A stretch of DNA of 64,000 bases. Origin: Colias croceus (taxonomy: Eukaryota > Arthropoda > Insecta > Lepidoptera > Pieridae). Positions 42,101 through 51,892 of this stretch are shown here, one piece after another; the stretch's first letter is position 1; each line of letters opens with the position of its first letter. Made by a program: the position numbers and the translations under genes. The DNA is taken from the NCBI RefSeq assembly GCF_905220415.1, contig NC_059562.1, positions 2,805,501-2,869,500 on the forward strand, given 5' to 3'. The notes under the pieces are model-generated. The model made no database searches. It was not told where the DNA came from and saw only the letters and a list, made by a program, of their open reading frames with translations.

Positions 42101-44546
42101 CAGTAGTTTTTACGTGAAAGAGTAACAAACATCCACACATCCATTAAGATCATATATATATCATACGTAGTAAGTATTGAGATTTCAATTTAAATTACCA
42201 GGTTTATATCGGAGTTGAATGAAGTCTCCTGAATGGGAATATTTTTCAATATTTTTAATGTTGTGGTTGAGTTGAAAATGAGAATGTCCAGTCACTGAAT
42301 ATGTATTTTCAATAATTTATACGCAAATTGTTTATCAATTATTTTCAATTTTCATATGATTCAATTATGACGACTTTTGCCTTATACAGTAATATATCAA
42401 CGGCCTACGCACATATTATTCTCTGATAATATAATTAATAATTATAATTATTTAAATAGTTGACGCAGCTGCTTTTCCTGTGATGTCTCATTGCAGTATC
42501 TCGTGACGTGACGTGAAGCTGAGACTGTATTGGTCTTCATATCAAATTATTACATTAAATTGTAGCTCTTTGCATAGTGACGCACATAATCTATATAATG
42601 TGTAAACTAAGTAGGTCAGTACAGAAGGACTAATTAGCGTTATAACTATTATTCATACAATATCTACAGTAAATTATATAGCACTAGGTTTCCGCCCGCG
42701 GCTTCGCCCGCGCAGTCAAAGAAAAACTCGCATAGTTCCCGTTCCCGTGGGATTTCCGGGATTGCGTCATTTTCCCGGGATAAAAAGTAGCCTATGTCCT
42801 TTTTCGGGTATCAAAATATCTCCATACCAAATTTCATGAAAATTGGTTCAGTAGTTTAGGCGTGATTGAGTAACAGACAGACAGACAGAGTTACTTTCGC
42901 ATTTATAATATTAGTATGGATTTGAAATTGAATATTAAAACTGATAGTTTATTTGTAATACATTATAAATTAATAATACTTATGTCCTTATGTATTTAGA
43001 GACACACACAGCGGCGTCTATCCCAAACGTAAGATACTTATTATTACAAATAAACGAATTTCATCAAAGAAATATTTATTTTACTTTAATTATAGCTAAA
43101 AGCTCTACATTTACATTTCTAAATAGATTCACAACTATCACATCTACTAGCTGTGCCCTGCGGTTTTACCCGCATTGCTCCGCTCCTGTTGGTCTTGGCG
43201 TAATGATATATATAGCCTATAGCCTTCCTCGATAAATGGGCTATCTAACACCGAAATAATTTTTCAAATCGGACCAAGTACTTCCTGAGATTAGCGTGTT
43301 CAAACAAACAAACAAACAAACTCTTCAGCTTTATAATATTAGTAATAGCTAATCTTATCCGTCAGCTAAAATGTCTGGCAAGTAATCTAAATTCTAATAT
43401 GTGTTGTTAGGTATTTTCCCCGCCAGGCAGAAAGATTGGCACTATAGAGCAGCAGTGGGCGCCCGTGCGGCCGATCTACCTCGTGAGGCGCGAAAATGGA
43501 GACGAGGCGTTCTGGTTGCAAGGTCAGTAGACATTATCAGCTAAGGATCATGATACTATTCGCGTAGAAAAAGGCATACAACACATACAAAGACAACTAA
43601 AAAACAAACAAATAATAAAACCGTTGTAGAGCGATAATAAGAATGATTTATTGCATTCGACCACATTTTTTAAACACGAGAACAGTTTTGAATCAAGTAT
43701 CACGCAAAACTATCATTATGTATTAAGATCGTACAATAACGATTATGATAATACAGTAAACTCTCTAAAAAAACTATAGAATACTCTCTTGTTTGTTAAA
43801 AGCAAAACTTTAGAGCTTTGAATTGAATTTTTATGAACTATCTTGCGTGCTTTTAACCCATTGAGCCCCCAGCGCCCCGATCGGTCCACGACACAATAGA
43901 TTTTCTATTGTGTCTGTGATTCCGGGGGCTGAGTTATACGCAAAAGCACCTACAATAGTAGAATACATTGGCTAAACCATTTTCTAAACATAACTACAAA
44001 GCTATGACGTCACGCTCCAGGTCCCCGCGTAACGATCAGCTTCTTCAGGGACATACAGTTTAGGATACAGCGGGCGGACGGCGCGCACGTGGGCAGCACC
44101 TGCAAGCGCTGGCAGGGGCTGCTGCATGCGATGTTCTTTGCGCCGGTCACTGATAGGTAATGGCTCTTATTTGTATTGAGTTAAAGACTATATTTCATTG
44201 TGTTGTTTTTGTGTGTTGTGCTGGTCACTGATCAGTACTTATAAAGTCTCTTAACTGTACTTATAAAGGCTAAAATAATAATTACATGGTGTTAGTACTA
44301 TAGTTATTTACAAAATATTTAGATTACATGAGATATGTTTTTAGTTTTAAGAATTGAGAAGTCGTATCCTCTGGAGGTACCTTTAACTTAAAAACTGTTT
44401 TTTGAGACACGAATAGTTAATTATTTATCTATATATTTTCTTTTTTCAGATTTGGAGTAGCATTCGAACGGGAACTCACAGTGGAGGAGAAAGCTCTGTT
44501 ACTTGCTGCGACTTTACTCATGGATTATATGTATTATGATGCTTGA
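39061..44546 (+). CDS. Phospholipid scramblase (PLSCR family), six exons
   Basis: Exons: 39061-39153, 40361-40530, 41448-41589, 43411-43522, 44021-44156, 44450-44546; all GT/AG and in phase, 750 nt, 249 residues. Matches to the family: SELTEVDRLLITKRLRV (like YLTQIDQLLVKQQVELL), LRPLQLRVFNSSSVEVMRIN, FSPPGRKIGTIEQQWAP, and the C-terminal helix EKALLLAATLLMDYMYYDA (like KMKAVMIGACFLIDFMFFE). Scramblases are membrane-bound proteins of the tubby-like fold. The N-terminus is short and Pro-rich with little conservation. It lacks the CCCPCC-type palmitoylation cluster: the equivalent place reads TSRVFPCQ (124-130). The first exon is the least certain part. Confidence 0.9.
39469..39992. mobile_element. 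Pogo/Tigger-like MITE, 524 bp
   Basis: The ends CAGTCGACTCTCGTTAATTC and (reverse complement of the right end) CAGTCGAGTCTCGTTAATTC are inverted, with TA on both sides (39467-39468 and 39993-39994). Subterminal GAATTATC and GGTTCGAA words are also mirrored. Terminal sequence resembles pogo/Tigger elements. No coding capacity. It lies in scramblase intron 1. Confidence 0.82.
40361..40530 (+). CDS. Scramblase exon 2
   Basis: Residues 32-88. VTPETENLLSELTEVDRLLI is followed by a basic run LRGKKNRFSVRTPDQNLVYT. Acceptor TTTTAAG, donor AATAG|GTAAGC, phase 2. An ATG upstream of the acceptor (40346) is intronic by this model. Confidence 0.88.
40555..40815 (+). mobile_element. tRNA-derived SINE
   Basis: Box A-like TGAGTTAGATGG (40562-40573) and box B-like GGATTCGATTCC (40605-40616) are spaced as in a tRNA promoter. 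The unrelated body and AT-rich tail ending in ATTTATTTAATTATT repeats identify a SINE rather than a tRNA gene. It starts about 25 bp inside scramblase intron 2. Confidence 0.72.
41448..41589 (+). CDS. Scramblase exon 3
   Basis: Residues 88-135. SWWVGYFCYGLRPLQLRVFN then SSSVEVMRINRPYACTSRVF. Corresponds to the DCCTRNCC...RPFTLRIIDN...LERPLRC region of vertebrate PLSCRs, with most cysteines replaced. Donor GAG|GTGATT, phase 0. Confidence 0.92.
41954..42165 (+). repeat. Interspersed repeat E-type copy
   Basis: CTAGATTTCCGCCCGCGGCT, CCCGCATAGTTCCCGTTCCC, TTTCATTGTAATCGATTCAG, then a short tail with ATCCACACATCC. Scramblase intron 3. Confidence 0.65.
42682..42920 (+). repeat. Interspersed repeat E, full copy
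   Basis: It starts CACTAGGTTTCCGCCCGCGG, passes through CCCGCATAGTTCCCGTTCCC, CCTATGTCCTTTTTCGGGTA and CAGACAGACAGACAGAG, and ends TTATAATATTAGTATGGA. The reverse copy at 59586-59844 has the same two ends, defining the full unit of about 240-260 bp. Confidence 0.75.
43146..43347 (-). repeat. Interspersed repeat C, reverse copy
   Basis: CTAGCTGTGCCCTGCGG starts it; GCATTGCTCCGCTCCTGTTG follows; CAAACAAACAAACAAACTCT and CTTTATAATATTAGTAATAG end it. It is the reverse complement of the 58433-58636 type. Scramblase intron 3. Confidence 0.7.
43411..43522 (+). CDS. Scramblase exon 4
   Basis: Residues 136-173. VFSPPGRKIGTIEQQWAPVR then PIYLVRRENGDEAFWLQ, matching the family's APPGVPVGYVIQTWHPCLP segment. 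Donor CAAG|GTCAGT, phase 1. Confidence 0.93.
43847..43949. mobile_element. Foldback MITE, about 103 bp
   Basis: GTGCTTTTAACCCATTGAGC then CCCC on the left mirrors GGGGGCTGAGTTATACGCAA then AAGCAC on the right. The centre is the hairpin GACACAATAGA/TCTATTGTGTC around a TTT loop. Ends resemble short TTAA-class elements; the class is inference. Scramblase intron 4. Confidence 0.6.
44021..44156 (+). CDS. Scramblase exon 5
   Basis: Residues 173-218. GPRVTISFFRDIQFRIQRAD then GAHVGSTCKRWQGLLHAMFF, equivalent to the vertebrate DVDFEIKSLDEQCVVGKISKHWTGILREAFTDAD region. Phase 1 in, phase 2 out (ATAG|GTAATG). Confidence 0.93.
44450..44546 (+). CDS. Scramblase exon 6 (C-terminal helix, stop)
   Basis: Residues 218-249. 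RFGVAFERELTVEEKALLLA then ATLLMDYMYYDA and TGA. The acidic calcium-binding-like loop of PLSCR1 (DADNFGIQFPLD) is diverged here. The terminal hydrophobic stretch is the predicted membrane helix. Confidence 0.93.
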
Positions 44547-44600
44547 CAGAAAAATATATTAATTTTTTTTATGAAATCTTGTTTTATTTCGTTTCGATAT

Positions 44601-44606
44601 AATAAA
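44601..44606 (+). terminator. Scramblase poly(A) signal AATAAA
   Basis: AATAAA 55 nt after the TGA stop, within GATATAATAAAGACC. A short 3' UTR is implied. Confidence 0.6.
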
Positions 44607-46796
44607 GACCTATAACACCCCATAGCATGAAACACACTGAATACGGTATCATTCTATTTACAAAAAAATTGGGTTTAATCTCTAATAAATTATAATAAAT
44701 CGTTTATTTCAAGTAAAATTTATTACAATTCCATATCCGTGATAATTATAGAAATAAAATAATAATTTACAGAAATAGCAATAAAGGAATTATAATACAG
44801 TGAGCATTTATAAATAGGATTCTAAAAAGTAATTCATTTAATCCCCCGGATATACGACTCGGACATTAATATTAAAATAAGGGGACACCGTTCGTTATAC
44901 TTTAAATGCATTTTTGCATTTCCCTAGTTTATACAAAAACATCGATTCCCTTAAAAATTAATGTCCTGCACGCACCACCCCTATTTGCATTGTATTTAAA
45001 CTTTTTTCCAAACGGCAGATGTCCGTGGTAAATGGCGCGAAATTTTGACAAAACGTATAATTTTCGCGCGCTACAATGACAGCTAGCTGTAAAAAAAATT
45101 ATGGTTCGCGACACGAAAAAACCTAATATCGGTACTTTATTGAACCCTTTTCCAAAGGATTGAATTCAATTACACGATTCGCGTAAAAAAACTTGTAATA
45201 AAGGGGCGAATTTTTTACAAAAATCTGGAAAAGATCGGGGCTTAAATGAATGTAGGTCACTGTGTATTTAGAGAATTAAAGTTTTTATATTTTTTCGAAT
45301 AATGCGGCGCGCGTCTGTCACGCGTTCGGAAAAGCAAGGGTTTAAATGACAAAAGCTGTTTCCGAAATGATTTAAGACTTGATCTCGTAACGAATTTAGT
45401 TTTTTATATAAATTGAACTTTTTGTGTAAAAATTGATTTTTTGTGATCGAGGGATAAAACGGGAATTTTTGAAATTATTCCGTGATTGATTACTTATTGT
45501 GTTAGAAAATAATATATTTTTAGTATATTTATAGTTTATACTTTATAAAACTGCGAATAGAACACGTCATACTCCTTTTTGATTGAAATTTCTTAGATTT
45601 TTAAACTACAGTATAGATTAATACCTACTTTATAGAACCCCGTCTACTGAAAAGAAAGAGCGTAATCACGTCATCTAAAAATGTAGCTTGATAGAAGTAA
45701 ACTATTGAAAAACGTGTTTTTTAGATTGGGAAAAGTATAAAAAGGAAAAAAAAAACATTTAGTAAAAATATTATGGAACTTTGCAACAAGCTTATAATGT
45801 CTGATAACCAAAATGTAGCCCGTTCATATTTAATTCAAACTCTATGAGGATAAAAATATAACTATAGTTAAGCACATATAAGTTTCCTTCCCCATTAAAT
45901 TTTAACGTATGATGGATTGAAAAATTATTAAAAAGTATAATAAAATGCAGCGTAGCGGCCTCTGCCCGGGTTAAGTTGACGCGATGTTGACACCGTCACG
46001 GGCCAGCTTTACCCTCATGTTACAATGTTTTGCCATTACTTTTTTATCATTTAACCCATTTTTCAACAATTTCTCCCCATTTTCCTATAAAACGTTTGAC
46101 AGATGCGCAACAATACAACCCTCGCGACGCAATTTTTAATGGGTGTCGCTTTTTTAATAAAACAGGGATTTTTTGTAAAACTGTTATTTTTTTATTAATC
46201 TAAAGCCGACAGTTGACGCGGATATAATCTTTAATTAAGAGTGTTTTGGCGGGAACGGTGTCTGATTTTGCCGCGGGGTCGTAATTGTGTCATCTCTTTA
46301 TTTGTAATTTAAAATAAACATTGGTATATGAATACTCGAACGGGGTGAAATTGTAACTTATCATGAACATGGCAAATTAATGAACTAAAATCGATCTTTT
46401 AAGCGTTTGTCTTGTATCTCAACATTGCATAATATTTGATTTACGTTGAACACGCTTTTTATTAATCTAAAATACCATTCATACGAAAATAACTTAGCTA
46501 AAAAGTAAAAACATTAATCGTAGGTGTCTACCAAAATTCAAAACACTTCATCCACACTCTATGTTACTTAAATCTGAAGTTCCCTTGAAAGAAATGAAAA
46601 TTTTACAACACCATATTTAGCACGAAAAATCGTTTCTTGCTCACAAAAACGAGAAAGCTTGTATTGGGATTTGTGCTCCTAATTAGTATTATACAGCCTC
46701 TTGGTATAGAAATCAATAAACCGTCACTTGGTGGTTAGTGACGTCACCAAAATCAATAACACATGTATTGTTTACCGCAAAATATATTTATATTAA
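44607..46796. other. Intergenic sequence with two complex blocks
   Basis: 44895-45350 (AAATGGCGCGAAATTTTGAC, GCGCGCTACAATGACAGCTA, ACGATTCGCGTAAAAAAAC) and 45950-46270 (GCGGCCTCTGCCCGGGTTAA, ACCGTCACGGGCCAGCTTTA, CCCTCGCGACGCAATTTTTA) are non-repetitive and CpG-containing in an AT-rich setting. They have no long coding frame and are candidate regulatory blocks. The remainder is AT-rich with nothing recognised. Confidence 0.35.
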
Positions 46797-46960
46797 ACCA
46801 GCTGACCCGATAGACGTCCTCTCTTCGAGCGAACTATCAAACGCATTTAAAAAAATTTGTTAGAGCAATTTTTTTAGGAATCTCTGCCTCTTGAAGATAA
46901 CAAACATAAAGAAGCATTAGCGAAATCGGTCCAAGTAAATAGCAAATTATTTATTTATAG
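46797..46960 (+). repeat. Retroelement-tail-like fragment (AGCTGACCCG)
   Basis: CCAGCTGACCCGATAGACGT opens it, and GCGAAATCGGTCCAAGTAAA lies near the end. A related opening, TAGCTGACCCGGCAAACGTT, is found at 61527. Confidence 0.45.
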
Positions 46961-49900
46961 AATTTATTTATATATAGAAAAATATATAATCTCATTCTAG
47001 ATAAAACAATTGAAAATCTCAATTAATGTACACGAAACTTTCCCAATTTTTTTTGCTATTTTATTGGTAATTGATAATTAATTAAAGTAATAACTTATGC
47101 ATACATTTGCATATAAAGCTTATCTTATTGCGTAGCGTATTTTTCTTTCATACCCAAACAATATTTATCTCAACAAGACTTCATATAAAGACCTAATTTT
47201 GCATTTTCACCACAGCTAGAGTCACGTAGAGCCGACCTATAGAAACTCTATAGTTGCTTTTTTCTTCAAACCAAAACACATGATCGTATAAAATTAAAAA
47301 AGGCGTTTATTAATTGTATATTGTAAAAATTGTAATTGTATGTATATAATAAATAAATTTGATTTGATTTGATTGAAAAATTCCATCATAAAAATTGTAC
47401 ATTTTGTGGTACAAACAAATCATTTCATATTCCATTTTAAAATTACTGGATGTAAAAGTATTATGTTTTTAATATATTTAGTATGTAAATAGATACTTAT
47501 AGATGTTTGAATTTTCGTTACAATTTATCAGAAAGCATTGGATTAACATACTTCTAATAAAAATTGATTTAAAAATGTTTGTGTATCATCAACACCTTTG
47601 TTTTTATTACCTAAAATGGTACAAGGGTACAAGGAAAACACAGGATATATTTGTATATTTAATTTATTGAATACGGTAGAAATGTTTCGTAGTAATTAAT
47701 GAAAACAAACAACGAACAGACGGATCTAGGAACATATACCGACCGCAATCGATTCGTAACATTTGACTTATATTACTATGAATTTATATTATTAAATAAT
47801 CACTCTGAGTAATTCAGTTAAGAGGAAAATATATAATATTTTGTGATATTTAGTTGCGAGAGACATAGTGACGTCTATAATAATTGTAAAAATTGTATTA
47901 TTTTACTGCAGATTTGTAGCTCAGAATTAATTACTATAAGAGCTGATTGTAAAGTAGTGTAGAGCTTTACAATTTAGAGTTTGTTATAAAATATTAATAT
48001 TCAACCTTTTCACTTAAAAAAATTTTCACCCGCGTTCCACTGCACGTATCGCGATGAAACATACAATATATTTTGACATAGCCTGTATTGTAATATGAAA
48101 ACAACAATGTCTTATCATCGCGATAAGTGGAAGACACACTTTAAAAAACTTATGAGAAGAAACAGTGATTGTGAAATAAAAGCAGTTGATAAAACTCATT
48201 TTGATAGAAAATTGCCGAAGCGATTCAATATTTAAAAAAATATTATGAAACAAAAATTGAGAAGATGTAAGTCGTTCCTATTTATCATATGGGTTTGTTG
48301 GTTTCTTTGTTTGTTACGATTTAGCTCAAAACCGATATCTGGCAATAATAATAAGGTTCAGCTTGTGTGCAAACAGTGTTCTTCAAAACCCCAGTTCTCT
48401 GTTTTATTGGCAATTGTAAATTATTATAGACTTTTCACCTCTACATTATATTATGAGTTTATCTTTAATTAATACAATTTAATAGAACATTTTATCACTC
48501 TACTGCTCTATATTGCACCTTCATGATGTCCTTTTTGAGCCCAATTTTTTTTATTAAATTTTGCCATACTTCTAATAAAATCAGTACCTATATGTTTAAA
48601 AGTTTTTACCTCAAGCTTTTACTATGGCTAGTAAATAATATTAAAATTAAGATTTTTCTAAGTAATTCTACATCTCAATTAGACATTCAAGGTTACCTTT
48701 ATTTAGTTGTAATTCTTTAACAATTAATTTAAATACGAATTGATCAAAAAATAAGGCAAAGGGGACACTGAAATATTTTTTATGAAACAAATTGTATTGA
48801 AATCATCAATACGTACTAGGCGCAAATTGCAATCTCTCGCTCAATGTACATATTGCTAATTTGCTGCCAAAATAACTGTTAGGTAAAATAAAAATAAAAA
48901 ATAATTAAGTTTTCTAAGAATTCTATTAAAAATGCGAATGTTTCGTGTAGAATCAAATGTTACGAATCCATCACAGTTTAAGACTAGGCTCCCTCCTGAA
49001 GCCTGAATATAATTCTCTTTATATTTTATTTAAAATTACCAATATGGACGTGCGTTCTTCGGTTATTAAAATCTTTTATTACATTCTGTACCATGTGCAG
49101 ATTATATAAAATATTAGAAATGTAATAATTTATATTGTTTTTCTTTATTTCTATTAAAATAGGCCAACGCGTTCGTCCATAGTGATAAATTGAAAAATAC
49201 ATAAAATAATTTGACTAGAATAAACACAGATTTATATAATTTGAAAAAAATATTTCCAATTCTATACAGTCGCACGTTCAACTTAATATAAGACTAGATA
49301 TTACTAAAACGAACATTTGGAATGTTAAATCGTTCAACAATCGTCAAGATTGATTTATTTTTAATAATTAACATCTGTAAAATTCAATAATGACAAGATT
49401 GAACAATTTATGTTAACTTAAAATAATGTCTTTGAGAGATCTTTGGTTATTGGAACTATAAAATAATCTATGTATCAGTTTTTAGACGATTTGCGCTTAC
49501 CGTTAAATCTTATTAAGGAAAAATTGCGTCCCAGAGACAATTATTATATTATCAAGAAAGAACCATCGATAAAATACTTCAAAATACATGATTTCTCGTC
49601 TTGTCTCATAAGATTTAACAGATAAGAGAACCTACAAACGGTCAATATAATGTCACAATTCTTGTAGTTTGAGGAAAACAAAACGCCTTCAGTATTACAA
49701 TCACAAAACATAATAGTGCGACCGTAACACAGTGTACAAGCGCTGTAACCCGAGTGAAATTACATATCTCTTATCATTAGAGGCTAAAACATCTGTTGTA
49801 GTACACCTGTATCTTTTCTACACTTAACATTAATTTGTACTGTATATTTCTATCACCAGACTCCGTTGTAACTCTAGGTTCAACATTTTGTACTTTATAA

Positions 49901-50661
49901 TTAAATCTATAAAAATTATTGGTCATCCACTCGGGCACAACGCGAAGCGAAACGATTCCGAACACAACATCACAATATTCCACTACATATACCGATCTGG
50001 GGGCGACTATTCGAATCCTTTAAAGTAAAAATTGCCGCGCTTCCTCCAAAAATGGCCCTAAAAGCGCTCTCCTCAACAGCAGGATCCGAACAGCCCCCGA
50101 GATCGTTACCACGCGTACACCTTTTATTAATTTGTTATTATTTTAAAACATTATTAATATAATTTGTTGTAATGTGCGTTTGCGTTCCAGCTCCGAAGCG
50201 AGTTCGGTCTATGGTCAGGAAGACTAATAGGAAGGTTACCGAGTTGTATCACAAATGAGGAACATATTCTGCGTCCAAGGAACTTATTTAGGAACATATG
50301 TGATGTATCTCTACATCGAAGTCGCTTAGTATGATGCTTCATTTATTGAGAAAATATCATTTGTTATCATGAATAGCATCTGTATCATTTGGCTGCACCC
50401 TGTTCATCACAAGCGTTATTATCATCACCAGGCGAGCCTTAACCTCGTTTCGGAGCCGTTCCACAAACGACCTCTAGTTAATTAAATTACATCTTACGTA
50501 CATACATAGGAACTTTTTTTAGAAGCTGCATGGTTTGTACAAGCTATCCTTCACAATGATCTACTAAATAATATAAATAAACCTGTCTTTAAAAAAGGTT
50601 CTTTGAATATATAATTTTCTGAACAATTAGTATCTGGTTAGATATCTCTTTTGTGATTTGG
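46961..50661. other. AT-rich intergenic sequence
   Basis: 47215-47375 holds a repeat fragment (GAAACTCTATAGTTGCTTTT, related to repeat B) with a downstream TTTGATTTGATTTGATT tail. 48000-48720 has several short non-ATG frames without motifs. 49690-50480 is slightly less AT-rich but non-coding as far as can be seen. No gene is supported. Confidence 0.4.
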
Positions 50662-51892
50662 TTTATTGTAAATTGTCTCATGGTATTTTTGTTTTGTCGG
50701 AATCATAAAATTTGGAAGTTATCATGAAGTTTCTATAAAAATTTACTACTACTTTTTTGGCTTGGTTTTACTATAATTATTATATTTAGGAGGTACTTTA
50801 TCATCAACTTTTACAATTGCTTAAAAGAAAATATTTTTTTATATCTTTCTCTCCCTCTGTAGGAAATATCATGATCAGATATACAAAAACAAAATTTACT
50901 GGTATCATGAGCCATCACAAACGAGATATCTAATCAGTCATCGCAATAACATAGTAAGTAATAAATTACAATACAAATAAATTTAAAATATAAAGCTCGG
51001 CCAACGAATGCGGGGCAGGACGGAGCTGAGCTCTCCTCCCCAAAACAATTACCCGTAATAATTGATGTGTAACACAACAAAACCCGCGTGACCGAGCCAC
51101 CACATTTCTAAACAGACTTTATGCTAAATTACGTTTAATGTTGATCACTGCCCAATAGTACGTATCTTTGTGCATTTGTCCCTCCTAGACAACAATATCA
51201 TATAGCTAACATGAGCGCGGCCTCCGTCCGCGGCGCGGTAACGCACGATAATTACTTTGTACTTTAATGTAACTCCAAAATATAATTTATACAATAACAG
51301 CTTACGAACCTAACGTGAGGTAGATCGGTTGTCGCAGTACATATGAATACGTGTGGCACCAAGTTTGTACTGTGGTGAGAAGGGTCGTGGGCGCCGGCGC
51401 GGGCGCGACTCGCCCGGCTGTCACTGTCGCCGCCGAGGCTCGCTCAGTGATCAACATCGCACCGGTACTACGACGCTACCGTGAGACCAACTCACCGGAA
51501 TACGTATCGTTTAAATAATAATAATAACTAATCCTAGGGTGTATTTCTTCTCCCGATCGAAATCGACGTTTCATAAACTCGTCTCGGACCGACCCAACGT
51601 CGAGGAGATAATAAAAACCGATTCATAAGCGGCAACGTTTCATATATCACCCGTGAATATAATTCTCAATATACGAATTTAAACTCTGACAAAAGGAGGG
51701 CGGGAGGCCGCCGCGCGGTGTGGCGCACGGGCGGGCGGCCGCGGACAGCTCCTCGGGAACGATCGTCTCTCTCGGCAATCGCTCGAAGGCACACAGCGTT
51801 AAATGTAGTCAACAGTTCGGCGATCGAGCGCGCGCCCGCGGCGGTGTAGTCGCGGCCGCGGACGCGCGCGGGTCGGGCCGGCGGCCGGCGCA
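50662..51892 (-). terminator. Probable 3' UTR of the zinc-finger gene
   Basis: This is sequence downstream of the minus-strand stop at 51893. It stays GC-rich to about 51380, then becomes AT-rich. AATAAA on the minus strand at 50667-50662 is one candidate poly(A) signal; another is near 50127. The end is inference. A 157-codon open frame at 51666-52139 is an out-of-frame Ala/Arg-rich shadow of the GC-rich exon. Confidence 0.3.
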
